A DNA stretch of 64,000 nt from Cyanidium caldarium (taxonomy: Eukaryota; Rhodophyta; Bangiophyceae; Cyanidiales; Cyanidiaceae). Of this stretch, positions 8,894 to 18,358 are shown piece after piece (position 1 is the stretch's first letter; each line of letters opens with the position of its first letter). The stretch lies in NCBI GenBank assembly GCA_026184775.1, contig JANCYW010000002.1, positions 62,001 to 126,000 on the forward strand. Direction: 5' to 3'. Made by a program: the position numbers and the translations under genes. The notes under the pieces were generated by a model, which had not been told where the DNA came from, searched no databases, and saw only the letters and a program-made list of their open reading frames with translations.

Positions 8894-10292
8894 TTCTTTA
8901 GGAACAGTTTGTAGCGTCACGTTCGACAGGGGGTACAAGCTCGTAACGTCGCCTCATGGCCTTCTGGGCGACGTGTCGTGCTCCGGCCGTCGCAATCAAC
9001 GGTCTCGGCGGAAATGCGGGTGTCAATTTTCCCGTGCGTCGCAAAGTGGACACGGTGAGGGCCGAACATTCTCGCGGACACGCGAACCGCACCGGGTGAC
9101 GCGTGAAGAAGAGACCGATCCTACATCAACAGGTTTCGGCAAGCAGAGGCCCGTCCAGAATGCACGCGACACACCACAACAACCTTATCGCACGCTATCG
9201 ACGTATCACCAAAAATGCTCTCCAATGTGCTTTGCCTGAGATTGGGTAAAGCTTGCCTGATAAGATGTGTCTTGTCGGTAGTGGCGCTCGAGGGATGACC
9301 GCGTCACCGGCAAAGGCGAGACGAGCTCGTTTCGGTCAAAACTTCACTTACCGAAGCGTTCGAGAAACCTGGTTTTTTTCCCGAAAATGCTTTTCCGAAC
9401 TTTTCCCGTTTTGTTTCGATTTTTGGAATTTTCATGCACGCACGCATTTCACACGTCCAGCCCAACCCGCGCACTCCGTTAACTCGGCTTCTCGCCGCAG
9501 CCCCGACATTGACTGCGCGCTCTCTCTCGGCAGCACCCTTTCCATCGACGCAACTCTCCGCCGCCGCCGCCGCAGCTGCAGCTGTCTGTGACCGTCACAA
9601 ACATCTCCGCCATAGTTCTCCATGCAACCTCGCCCTCATGAAGCTCATCCTCACGTTTACCTGGGGAACATCTCATACAGCTCCATCAAAAATGCGTCTC
9701 CCTCCAACTCTTCCACGCAATACGCGCAGCACGCCTCGAGCGGCACTGCCTCGTCCTCCTCAGTCTCTTCCGTGGTCTCTACGTCCTCAGCTGTTCGACT
9801 CGCCTCCAGCCACATCACTCGCCCTTCTTTCCTCCCGTCGGCTGCGCCTGTTGACCGTCCTCGGCGCTGCGCCTTCTCTTCGGCTTTCTTACACGGCGTT
9901 TCCCAGTGGCTCTCCGTCGGCAGCGCTCGCAACCGCTTGTTCAGTGCGACGTCGGGTGTTTCCAGAATGCGACCGGCTCGGTCGGGTCCTCTCCTCTCAA
10001 TTTTCCCTCCGTCAACCTCGGCACCTCCCGAAGCACGTGGCCGCTCAGTCTTCCCAGCATCCGCTTCCATTTCAAATCAAATCACCTCACTGGCGCGTAC
10101 CAGATCCTCTCGCGCTCACCTCACCCTCGCACAGTGGGCGCTCCATTCCCTGGCAACCAGTGCCTTGCAAAGTCCCTCAGACAGGCATCGCTTCCCGCCA
10201 AACCGATTTGCGCGCACACGGTTTCGCAACGGCTTTTTCTCGTGCACCTCGCCGCCGCGGCCTCCCCTCTTACTGTCACCCTCCTGGCGGCC
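8894..10292. promoter_or_regulatory. Long divergent spacer with an AT-richer island and a pyrimidine-rich tract
   Basis: This is by far the longest gap, 1.4 kb between the divergent eIF2B-beta and GNAT starts. Bases 9330-9435 are clearly less GC-rich, with several T runs. From about 9430 to 10290 the plus strand is dominated by C and T. The complementary purine-rich strand holds an open stretch of 137 codons (9657-10070), acidic and unlike anything I recognise. Composition alone could create that frame, so I do not call it a gene. A pair of short motifs resembling a U1-type 5'-splice-site complement (9346-9352) and an Sm site (9418-9427) is discussed in the findings. Confidence 0.4.
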
Positions 10293-10913
10293 ATGCATCA
10301 ACGGCCGCTGACTTTTTTTCCCCTAGCACCCCTACCTCGGAGGCAAACTGATACCAGGACACAACAGCGTCTGGGGTTTTCGGGTTGGCGCTCTGCCATC
10401 GAGCTCCGCGGAGGACAACCGCGCGATGGCTGGTTCATCGCGCGCTCCGTCCTCTCCGAGGGCATGAATCCTCTTGGCCTACAACCGCAGCGCTTTCTGG
10501 TGGCGTGTGATCGCGACGAGGCCGCCGGTGTGCTGCGGCCGGTGGGCTTTGGCCAGCTGCGCCCGCTGTCGAAGGACGCGCTGGAGCTGGCCTCCATGTA
10601 CGTGCTGCCGCAGTATCGGCGTCGTGGCATCGCCTCCACCATCATCCGGGCGTTGCTAGATCGTGAAACTCAGCGGCTGGCTTCGGTGCCACCGGAGCAA
10701 GGCCGGCGGGTGGTGTTTTGCCTGACCGTGGGCAGCGAGCGCTTGTACAAGCGCCACGGCTTTGTGGAGCTGGATCCGTTTGCCGCCCCGGGCGATGCGG
10801 ACACTGTCAGGGTGCCGCAGTGCTTGCGGTTCGAGATCTTGGCCGGCCGCGTGGTGGCCGGCATTCTGCGCCCCGGCGAGCCGCTGTCGTTACTATGTTG
10901 TAGGCTTGGCTGA
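10293..10913 (+). CDS. GNAT-family N-acetyltransferase
   Basis: A 206-residue acetyl-CoA-dependent N-acetyltransferase. The acetyl-CoA pyrophosphate loop is visible as YRRRGIASTI, preceded by the beta-4 strand ASMYVLP and followed by the LYKRHGFVEL segment typical of motif B. The N-terminal block EGMNPLGLQPQRFLVACD resembles plant and algal GNAT proteins whose substrates are mostly unknown. The first ATG giving a complete domain is 10293. The frame is open further upstream without another ATG, rich in Ser, Pro and Leu, so an organelle presequence using an unrecognised start cannot be excluded. The next gene on the same strand begins 386 nt downstream. Confidence 0.8.
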   Translation: MHQRPLTFFPLAPLPRRQTDTRTQQRLGFSGWRSAIELRGGQPRDGWFIARSVLSEGMNPLGLQPQRFLVACDRDEAAGVLRPVGFGQLRPLSKDALELASMYVLPQYRRRGIASTIIRALLDRETQRLASVPPEQGRRVVFCLTVGSERLYKRHGFVELDPFAAPGDADTVRVPQCLRFEILAGRVVAGILRPGEPLSLLCCRLG

Positions 10914-11299
10914 ACGAGAGGGCGCTGCAGATGCTCTCGAAGGGACGGCTTGAGGGGCCTGTCTCTTCAGGTGCAGCCGGCGGGGAACATGGCGCTGGGC
11001 ATTGCATGGGCGTGTTCGTAAACGGGTCCGTAGGGCTGACTTCAGGTGTATGCTTCGTGTCGTTACTGCAAATATCGCGCCATGCCTTCGGCTCTACCCA
11101 TGTCCAGCCGGCGCCGCGAGCACGCATCTCCACTCGTCTCTGGGCTCGCTCCCCGTCCGAGCCCGCCTCGAGTGGGGTCGTTCCGACGGAACGTCGAGCA
11201 CGGCAAGCCCGGGATGAAAAACCAACAACACGCTTGCCAGCACCGCTGAGGCGGGCAACGCCCCGGACTCTTTCGGCGGCCCGCCTCTTCGGAACCTTT
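10914..11299. other. Spacer between GNAT and methyltransferase genes
   Basis: One of only five same-strand spacers in the window (386 nt). It should contain the GNAT 3' end and the methyltransferase promoter. A minus-strand open frame crosses it, but its translation is low in complexity and unrecognised. I see no RNA gene. Confidence 0.4.
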
Positions 11300-11878
11300 A
11301 TGGGCACTGCGACGCCGACTGCGAGCGAGAGGCGTCCGACCGGTGTGGCTCGCACCACGCTCTATGTGGTGGCCTCGCTGACCGCGCTCACCGCCGTTCT
11401 AGCAGCGCCCTTCGTCCTCACCCCGTTGCCCTTCGCACCCTCTACGCCAGCAACACGCGCCCGCCTGCAGGCGCTGCTGCGGCGCCACGCCACGGCGCGG
11501 GCCACCTTTGTGGATATCGGCTGCGGCGACGGCGCCGTGGTGCGGGACGCGGCACGACTGGGTTTTGGCCGAGCGGTGGGCATCGAGCGGAACCCGCTGT
11601 TGGCGCTGTATACTGTATTTCGCTGTCGTGGCCTCCCCAACGTCTCCGTGCGGTGCGCCGACATGTTTCGACTCGCCTGGACCGGGGCGGACGTGGTTTA
11701 CATCTACGGTGGCGAGCGCATCATGGCTGCCGTTGCCGCCAAGGCCGCGCGGGAGCTGCGGCATGGCGCCATACTCATAAGCAACTCATTCGGTTTGCCG
11801 ACCGATGACGCCGCCGCGTCAGACGCCTTCCAGCTGGTGCTGCGCTCGCCACCGCTGCGCGTCTATCAGCGCCGCTGA
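11300..11878 (+). CDS. FAM173/ATPSCKMT-type protein-lysine methyltransferase
   Basis: A 192-residue SAM-dependent methyltransferase of the family that trimethylates a lysine of mitochondrial ATP synthase subunit c (ATPSCKMT) or of adenine nucleotide translocase. It has one N-terminal membrane-like segment (residues about 14-37), then PLPFAPSTPATRARLQALL, the SAM-binding motif FVDIGCGDGAVV, the acidic motif II GIERNPLLAL, and DVVYIYGGERIMAAV near the end. Small size, single membrane anchor and motif order fit the family. The ATG at 11300 places the anchor at the N-terminus. Its last 13 coding bases overlap the convergent PDH E1-alpha gene. The exact substrate is inferred. Confidence 0.72.
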   Translation: MGTATPTASERRPTGVARTTLYVVASLTALTAVLAAPFVLTPLPFAPSTPATRARLQALLRRHATARATFVDIGCGDGAVVRDAARLGFGRAVGIERNPLLALYTVFRCRGLPNVSVRCADMFRLAWTGADVVYIYGGERIMAAVAAKAARELRHGAILISNSFGLPTDDAAASDAFQLVLRSPPLRVYQRR

Positions 11879-13167
11879 GAAGCTACAAATCCGTTATCGA
11901 TGCTGGTGCCGCGCACCACCGCTGGCTGAGCAGCGTACACATGCGTCCACAACAGAGTGTCGTCGGGTTCGGGCGCCTTGAGCGCTCGTTCCACGGCGGC
12001 GTCCACTTCGTGTTTGATGTCGCGTTCAGTGGCTCGGAAATCGTCCTCGGTGGCCCAGCCGGCCTCCAGCAGGCGCAGCTTCACTTTTTCAATGGGATCG
12101 CGGCTCTTGCGAACGCCCATAATCTCGTCGCGAGTGCGATACGACATGCCCGGGTCACTCATCGAGTGTCCGTGATAGCGGTACGTCTCCATCTCCAACA
12201 GGATCGGGCCGTTGCCCTCGAGACAGTACGTCTTGGCGAAGCGCGTCGCTTCGCGCACCGCCAACACGTCCATACCGTCCACCTTGATGCCCGGAAAGTA
12301 GGCGCCGCGCGTGTAGTACTGCGGGTTGGCGGCCGCGCGAGACGCCGAAGTGCCCATGCCGTACATGTTGTTCTCCACCACGTAAATGACTGGCAGCTTC
12401 CACAGCGCCGCCATGTTAAACGACTCGTGCGTCTGGCCCTGGTTGACCGCCCCGTCGCCCATAATCGTCGCCGAAACCGCCTTTTGGTTGCGATACTTGG
12501 CCGCAAACGCCAAACCCGTGCCCAACGGCACCTGCGCGCCCACGATGCCGTTGCCGCCGAAATAGTTGTTCTGCGGCCAGTACAGATGCATGGAGCCGCC
12601 CTTGCCCTCGGCGCAGCCGGTGGCGCGCCCCAGCAGCTCCGACAGGATGCCTTCCACGGTGTCGCCGCGAGTCAGCTGCTGGCAGTGGTTCCGATACGCG
12701 GTGATCAAGTAGTCGTCGTAGGTGAGCGCCTCGTGCATGCCCACCGCGATGGCCTCCTGCCCGTCGTACAAGTGGCAGAAGCCGCGGATTTTCTGGGCCT
12801 TGTACAGCTGGTCCGCACTGATCTCCATACGCCGCATAGTGTACAGCATGCGATGGGACCGCAACAGCTCCTCCTTGGTGGCGCTCACGTGCTGCGGCGG
12901 ACCGTGCTCCAACCGAAACAAAGCAAAGGGCGCCAACTCGAACGCTTTGGAGGCGTCGGCTGCTGCTGGCGCCGCCTCCGTCTCTGTCGCCAACCGCTGA
13001 TCCGCACTGTCGCGCATCGCCCCGCTCGGACGCACGGCCGCAGCACTCATCGCCCGCACCGACGCCCGCGTTTCGACACCCGACTCCAGGCGCCGACCGC
13101 CCCGCCCCACCGCCAGCGTCCGCACCCAACTCCCACTCCACGCCCCCGCGCCGACCTGTCGCCACAT
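11866..13167 (-). CDS. PDHA: Mitochondrial pyruvate dehydrogenase E1 component, alpha subunit
   Basis: The thiamine-diphosphate-dependent E1-alpha subunit that, with E1-beta, decarboxylates pyruvate and feeds acetyl groups to E2. The product is 433 residues. Motifs are CHLYDGQEAIAVGMHEAL, the ThDP motif starting GDGAVNQGQ and ending VVENN, and the regulatory phosphorylation loop RYHGHSMSDPGMSYRTRDE with its serines. The start MWRQVGAGAWSGSWVRTLAV is a good mitochondrial presequence: aromatic, basic and free of acidic residues. An upstream ATG at 13446 would add 93 low-complexity residues and run toward the Ran promoter, so I prefer 13167. In red algae the plastid E1-alpha is often plastid-encoded, which also favours a mitochondrial role. 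Confidence 0.92.
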   Translation of the reverse strand: MWRQVGAGAWSGSWVRTLAVGRGGRRLESGVETRASVRAMSAAAVRPSGAMRDSADQRLATETEAAPAAADASKAFELAPFALFRLEHGPPQHVSATKEELLRSHRMLYTMRRMEISADQLYKAQKIRGFCHLYDGQEAIAVGMHEALTYDDYLITAYRNHCQQLTRGDTVEGILSELLGRATGCAEGKGGSMHLYWPQNNYFGGNGIVGAQVPLGTGLAFAAKYRNQKAVSATIMGDGAVNQGQTHESFNMAALWKLPVIYVVENNMYGMGTSASRAAANPQYYTRGAYFPGIKVDGMDVLAVREATRFAKTYCLEGNGPILLEMETYRYHGHSMSDPGMSYRTRDEIMGVRKSRDPIEKVKLRLLEAGWATEDDFRATERDIKHEVDAAVERALKAPEPDDTLLWTHVYAAQPAVVRGTSIDNGFVASQRR

Positions 13168-13457
13168 ATTGTTGCGCCCACTGCAATCGAACGCAACAAC
13201 CTCACACTGACCGGTGCCGCCGCAAACGGTGAACAGGGCCACCGCTCTGCCTCGTCCAACGTCTGCTCTGCGCGTCCGCTGCGCGCAACGCGTCGCTTCG
13301 AAGCGACGATCCATGGCGGCGGCAGTTTCCCGTCGAGGGACCGGGCGTTGGCGGGCACCGCAGCGGACGACCGGCAGTCGACGAATACCGCGGCAAACTC
13401 GCCGAGTGATCGATAACTTCGAGGGCATCAGTGACGACAGGGGCACGTTTGGGCGGT

Positions 13458-14168
13458 ATGCAAGGAGCGGGGACGACGAGCACGCCGGGCGCGGCGGCGA
13501 CGGCAGGCAGTGGGGACGGCGGGAGTGGCGAGGCGGTTCCCACGTTCAAGATCGTGTTGGTGGGCGACGGCGGCACCGGCAAGACGACGTTTGTGAAGCG
13601 CCACTTGACTGGCGAGTTTGAGCGGCGGTACATTGCGACGCTTGGGGTTGAGGTGCATCCGCTCAAGTTTTACACCAACCGCGGTCCGATCGTGTTGAAC
13701 GTGTGGGACACCGCGGGACAGGAGAAGTTTGGCGGGCTGCGGGACGGCTACTACATCCAGGGACAGGGCGCTATCATTATGTTCGACGTGACGTCGCGGA
13801 TCACCTACAAGAACGTAGCCAACTGGCATCGGGACCTGGTGCGAGTGTGTGACAACATCCCCATCGTGCTGGTGGGCAACAAGGTGGACGTCAAGGACCG
13901 GAAAGTGAAGGCGAAGCAGATCAACTTTCACCGCAAGAAGAACCTGATGTATGTGGACACGTCGGCCAAGAGCAACTACAACGTAGAGAAGCCGTTCCTG
14001 TGGCTGGCACGCAAGCTGACCGGCGATCCCAACTTGGTGTTCGTGGAGGCGCCCGCGCTCGCGCCCGCCGAGATCCAGATCGACGACGAGTACAAGCGAC
14101 AGATGGAGGCGGAGTTGCAGCAGGCGCAAGCGGTGCCGTTGCCCGAGGAAGACGATGAGGATATGTGA
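13458..14168 (+). CDS. RAN: Ran GTPase
   Basis: The small GTPase that sets the direction of nuclear import and export and helps spindle assembly. All G motifs are present: [10 protein letters not shown] (G1), the effector region [28 protein letters not shown] (G3), NKVDVK (G4) and TSAKSNYN (G5). The NFHRKKN segment and the acidic tail LPEEDDEDM are specific to Ran rather than Rab or Rho. The product is 236 residues, about 20 longer than usual, because of a Gly/Ser/Thr/Ala leader before the domain. The ATG at 13458 is the first in frame; a GTG upstream was not used. It shares a 290-nt divergent spacer with PDH E1-alpha. Confidence 0.96.
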   Translation: MQGAGTTSTPGAAATAGSGDGGSGEAVPTFKIVLVGDGGTGKTTFVKRHLTGEFERRYIATLGVEVHPLKFYTNRGPIVLNVWDTAGQEKFGGLRDGYYIQGQGAIIMFDVTSRITYKNVANWHRDLVRVCDNIPIVLVGNKVDVKDRKVKAKQINFHRKKNLMYVDTSAKSNYNVEKPFLWLARKLTGDPNLVFVEAPALAPAEIQIDDEYKRQMEAELQQAQAVPLPEEDDEDM

Positions 14169-14700
14169 GGGAGACGCGGCAGATGAAAGAGCGAGCAAGC
14201 GCCTGACGCCGCGACGGCGACTCGCGGACCACCGAGACGACGCGGAGCCGGCGCTTGCCGGGTAGTACGGGTCGGTCGAGGCAACTCGCGTCTCTCCAAC
14301 CGCGCCATGCTCGCCGCTGCAGTCCAGCGAGCGGCGCCGCTCACGAACTGCGGGCAACAGGAGTTTAGGGGCAGGCAGAAACTGCTTCGCTGGTGTAAAC
14401 GGCTGGAACATCACATCCACGCCCGAGTGCGGGAACTAGAGCACCAACGTGCCGTTTCATCCTGCGCCTCGACGACCGCCTACCGCGTCTCCGGGAACGC
14501 CCGAGTATATGGACAGAGATGCGCGCTACCACGGAAGACGCTCGGGCAGAGGCAGGTCGTCCTCCATATGCGCCAGTCATGCGCCCTCCTTGTTGCTCGG
14601 CCGCCGCCGCTATTCACACCGCCGCCCACAATATTGCCACCGCATCGAACGACTTGATGGCGGCGCGCACTCGCCCGCTCAGCCACTCGCCTCCCGCGCT
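14169..14700. other. Convergent spacer Ran / CDC50
   Basis: This 532-nt convergent gap is long for a genome where three convergent pairs overlap. It has an open plus-strand frame (14307-14657, from an ATG) whose translation is basic and unrecognised. I see no tRNA boxes and no repeat. A missed small gene or noncoding RNA is possible but unsupported. Confidence 0.35.
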
Positions 14701-16179
14701 TCAGGTGCCGTTACCGAACGGCCCCTCGGTCCATCGGCTGTCGTCGATCTCGTCCATGAGCTCCTTCAGGATGATATTGTTGGGGTCGGCGATCTTGCGC
14801 CGACTGCGCATGTACTGCAGCAACACCACACCGGCCAGCGCAATGATCGTCGAGCCCGCCGTCAGGTAGGCAATCTCCAGCACGCGGTTCTGAAAGCCGT
14901 AGGTGGTCGTCTTGCCGATGTTCACGTACTTGGCCCCGTTGTACTCGTACGAATTGAACACGTTGCGGATGCGCAGCCCGTACGTGCCTGCCTGCAGGCC
15001 ATCGTTGATGATGCGGTACAGGCGCAGGAACGTCGGTCCGCTCGAGGCGCGTTGCCACACGATGTAGTCCGGACTGGTGATGCGGTCGTTGACGCTGGCG
15101 TTGAAGGGCGGATCCACGGTGCCTCGCCCGTACAGCGCATCGATGTCGCTCTGCCAGGCCACGCCCGCGTCGGTCCACTGCGAGCCCGACAACACCGTGC
15201 AGTTGGAGGCGGACACGGACGGCGTCGCACACATGTGGATGGTGTCGTTGAACTGCGAGGCCTGTATCGCGCCGCACGGCACCAGATAACCGTTGGGATT
15301 GTTGGAAGACACTATGCCGCCGTACAACACCGGCGAGCAATCCTGCACTTGGCCATAACTGAGCGGCCACTCGCCCTGGTTCATGGAAGCCGAGCGCGAG
15401 TCTTCGTATCGACGGTAATTGCTGTAAAATTTGCTCAGCTTGTACCACACGTACACCGGGCCGGGCATAGCCGACGGCACGGTGATGGTGACGGTGCAGT
15501 CGTCCTCGCCGAGCGAGCACACGTCGTCGTAGCGGACCTGCAGCGGTGGGCTCATGCGGTTGTTCTGCACCGTCAGGTAGATGCCCACCGCCAGCAGCAC
15601 GGCTCCCACCGCGAACAGCACGCTGGCCACAATCCACGGCAGGAACAGTGGCTTGAAGGAGCGCAGCTCCTGGTTGCGGAGGGATTGCAGCATCGGCGTC
15701 GGCTCCGGGTCACCGTCCTCCACGTCTGCATCCAATCCGCAGCTGATGGCCCGCAACAGACGTCTTCGCGGCCCCACCGGACCGAGATCCTCCTCCTCCA
15801 CCTCCTCGGGGCCGGACGGAGCTTTCGCAACCGCACCCACCGACCCACTCCCTCCGTTCAGCACCGCGTCGTTCACTTCAACAGCTGCACCGTCCACCTC
15901 CTCAGCCGCGACGCCCAGCGGCGGCGCTGGATGACGAGCCCGCGCTTCGGCCAGCTCGCGCGCCACGTCCGAGTACCGACTGTAAGTGCTGTTGTCCAGA
16001 CTGGTGTCCACGGTGGCCGCGTCGGGCGCCAAGCCGTGCAGGCCGTGCCCCCAGTTCACCACTCGCGAAAAGCTCCGCAGGCGCAGTGACCTCCGTAGCC
16101 GCGACCACCGGCCTCCGGTTTGCCCCTCGGCCGCTTCGTCACCCGCTGCTGCACCCGGCAGTGGCTGCGAGTCGTTCAT
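14701..16179 (-). CDS. CDC50/LEM3-family subunit of P4-ATPase lipid flippase
   Basis: The obligatory partner of P4-type aminophospholipid flippases, needed for their exit from the ER and their activity at Golgi or plasma membrane. The 492-residue protein has two membrane spans, LFLPWIVASVLFAVGAVLL and the C-terminal LTAGSTIIALAGVVLL, around a large lumenal ectodomain. The ectodomain contains the family blocks PGPVYVWYKLSKFYSNYRRY, CSPVLYG and YLVPCGAIQASQFND, plus paired cysteines and several NxS/T sites. An acidic cytosolic N-terminus of about 180 residues is longer than in animals or yeast. The start at 16179 is the first ATG; a GTG 39 nt upstream was rejected. The flippase itself is not in this window. 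Confidence 0.9.
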   Translation of the reverse strand: MNDSQPLPGAAAGDEAAEGQTGGRWSRLRRSLRLRSFSRVVNWGHGLHGLAPDAATVDTSLDNSTYSRYSDVARELAEARARHPAPPLGVAAEEVDGAAVEVNDAVLNGGSGSVGAVAKAPSGPEEVEEEDLGPVGPRRRLLRAISCGLDADVEDGDPEPTPMLQSLRNQELRSFKPLFLPWIVASVLFAVGAVLLAVGIYLTVQNNRMSPPLQVRYDDVCSLGEDDCTVTITVPSAMPGPVYVWYKLSKFYSNYRRYEDSRSASMNQGEWPLSYGQVQDCSPVLYGGIVSSNNPNGYLVPCGAIQASQFNDTIHMCATPSVSASNCTVLSGSQWTDAGVAWQSDIDALYGRGTVDPPFNASVNDRITSPDYIVWQRASSGPTFLRLYRIINDGLQAGTYGLRIRNVFNSYEYNGAKYVNIGKTTTYGFQNRVLEIAYLTAGSTIIALAGVVLLQYMRSRRKIADPNNIILKELMDEIDDSRWTEGPFGNGT

Positions 16180-16788
16180 GGTGCTGGCGACCGTCTCGAC
16201 ACTATCGCGCCACTCCACCGCCGACGTCTTCGCCGCACACGCCAGTTCCGCGCCGCGACTCTAAGTACTCTGCCCTAGCCGCAACACTGTTCCATCCACG
16301 CAACGAGCGAGCGTTGCCAATACCAAAACAGGTTCGTAGCCGTGGCCCGCGCTTTCGACACACCGCTTTGCGGAACCGACGTCGACCGTGACGGAATACG
16401 CTGGCAACGCCAAACGCCGCAGAATGGCGGCACGCTGCGTCGCGACAGGACACGCCAGCGAATCCGCATTCCTCGGGCGACCGAGGCGTCACAGGTCTGT
16501 TCTCGGGTCCAGACGAGTTCACGGTGGGGCTGACGGAGCGAAAACTGCACCCGGTGGCATCAAAATGAACGGGTGCGGTCGTGACGGTGCCCGCATGCTT
16601 GTGAATCACACGCGTTGGAGGGAGAGTTGTGAAGATTCCATTTTTAGGAAGACCATCCCGTCCGTGCTATTCGATCGGTATTACTCTGCAACGAGTCCTT
16701 TGCCCAACACGCTGCAGCAGCACCTGCGTCCTGGTCAGGGACAGCCTCGCTTGCCCATTCATCGCCGGCCGTCGCCCACTCCTTGCGC
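16180..16788. other. Spacer between VIPP1 3' end and CDC50 start
   Basis: A 609-nt gap between two minus-strand genes, expected to carry the CDC50 promoter and VIPP1 3' end. A six-base stem GCACCC/GGGTGC lies near 16547-16578 and is weak as a structure. Open frames here translate to unrecognised basic sequence. No RNA gene is evident. Confidence 0.35.
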
Positions 16789-17748
16789 TCAAGGTCGACG
16801 CTGTTGCTGCTGCTGCTCGCCCTTCATGCGCTCCAGCTCGGCGTCAATGGCAGCGTCACGGCCGCCGCCCTCCAGCGCCTTGTACGACGGTGCGCCCTGC
16901 AGTTCGCTCTTCATGCGCACCAGCTCATCGTCCACAGAGTCGCCCGCCTCGAGCGCCTGAAACTTGTTCTCCAGCGTGGCGTCGGTGGAGCTGCTCAGTT
17001 GGCGACTGACCTCAGCGCGGCTCTCCAGCGTCTCCACCTTCTCTTGCATGCGCTCGAACGCCTGGAGCGCGTTCGAAGTGTCCACCGAGCCGAGCATCTC
17101 GTTCACCTTGATGGAGGTCTTCGCGGCGCGCGCCCGCGCGATGTACTCGTCTTTCTTGGCCCTCGCCTCGGATATCTTGCCCTCCAGCTGCTGCATGGAG
17201 CTGTACAGCTTGGAGGTGTTCTCCGACTGCAATCGAAGTTGGTCCTGCAGCGACTTGGCCATCTCCTCCTGCTGCTTGCGCCGCATCAGCGCCTCCCGTG
17301 CCAAGCCCTCGTCGCCTTTTTGCAGCGCCAGCTGCGCCCGCTGGTACCACTCTCCGGCGGTCTGCAGCGCCGCCTCCCGTTGCCGCTCCAAACGTTTCTT
17401 GCTGGCGGCCACCTCGGCGTACGCCTGCCGCACTTTCACCAGGTCGCGCTGCGCATCCTCCATCGCCTGGTTCAGTACCTTCTCGGGATCCTCCATGCCC
17501 GAGACGATCGCGTTCAGCTGCGCCCGCACCACCCGAAAGAAACGCTGGAACACGTTCATGGACAGCACAGAGCGTTGCGGCCGCCCTGCCGCCCGATGGG
17601 ACACCCGCGCCGGCCACCCCGCTGGCGAGCGCACCTGCCGCGACCCGACCCACGGCGACCGCCCCCGCGCAGCCACCACTCCTGCGCTCTCCCACCGCCA
17701 CGGCCCGCCCGACACAAACGCCGACATGCGCTGCGGACTTGAAGACAT
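16789..17748 (-). CDS. VIPP1: VIPP1/IM30 (PspA family), plastid membrane-remodelling protein
   Basis: An ESCRT-III-like protein that forms rings on plastid inner envelope and thylakoid membranes and is needed for thylakoid biogenesis and repair. After a presequence of about 63 residues with many Arg/Ser and few acidic residues, the core begins MNVFQRFFRVVRAQLNAIV, the amphipathic helix 0 of the family. DPEKVLNQAMEDAQRDLVKV and long charged helices follow, predicted coiled coil throughout. EGDEGLAR-like and NTSKLYSSM segments match PspA/IM30. The product is 319 residues, ending in a short Gln/Arg-rich tail. The presequence distinguishes it from bacterial PspA. The ATG at 17748 is the first in frame. 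Confidence 0.92.
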   Translation of the reverse strand: MSSSPQRMSAFVSGGPWRWESAGVVAARGRSPWVGSRQVRSPAGWPARVSHRAAGRPQRSVLSMNVFQRFFRVVRAQLNAIVSGMEDPEKVLNQAMEDAQRDLVKVRQAYAEVAASKKRLERQREAALQTAGEWYQRAQLALQKGDEGLAREALMRRKQQEEMAKSLQDQLRLQSENTSKLYSSMQQLEGKISEARAKKDEYIARARAAKTSIKVNEMLGSVDTSNALQAFERMQEKVETLESRAEVSRQLSSSTDATLENKFQALEAGDSVDDELVRMKSELQGAPSYKALEGGGRDAAIDAELERMKGEQQQQQRRP

Positions 17749-18358
17749 CGTCCTGCCCAGCCTTTGGTGTCCGCTGCCAGCACTTGCTTGCGTGTAACGT
17801 CGCGGACGAGTTCACCAACGCCTCCTGAGCGGGGAGGATGATCGTGTGGGCGAGCGCCGCGGCATTCGGCCATCGGCTCCGGCGACGGGGCTTGCATGCA
17901 AGGACGACGCGGTGGAGGGAAGAGAGAGAGGTGAGTCGTGATCGAGAGTCACAGCGGCGGTGGCCGAGGTCTGATGCGTTGGCAGACGTGAGACTGAGGT
18001 GGAGTCGAGTTGGCCATGTCGATCTGTAGGTAGGAACGCTGACGATCGTGCCCTCGGCGATGTCGCGAGCTCCGACCCGAGTGATTACCTCTCGAGAATG
18101 AATCCGTTGCTACTCTCGAGTTGCGCTGCAGTTGGCGCAGCACTGACGACGCACCGATTCGAGAATGACGGGCAGGAGCCACTTTTTGCGGGTGCCCACC
18201 GGTAGGGGCGAGCGAACCGCGCACGACTGGGAGATGTGACGCGGGGCAAGCACGTCACTATCGCACGCCTCCGACGCCCTCGGCGAGCGCGCGTGTTTAC
18301 CCGACTAGCAGAGCACATTTTGTGAAAGGCACACATCTCCCCTCCGGCGCCTCCCCGC
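17749..18358. other. Spacer between SERCA 3' end and VIPP1 start
   Basis: A 610-nt gap between two minus-strand genes. It contains small local inverted repeats, including two nearby CTCTCGAG elements around 18091-18117 and TGCGC/GCGCA around 18120-18140. I see no gene, tRNA or snoRNA that I would defend. Confidence 0.35.

Noticed and set aside
11941-13416. Long plus-strand open frame opposite PDH E1-alpha
   Set aside because: It is the complement of a clearly conserved enzyme gene. High GC at third positions leaves few stops on the opposite strand.
14169-18358. tRNA or snoRNA genes in the larger spacers
   Set aside because: No complete A and B boxes, cloverleaf or C/D box pair could be found by eye.
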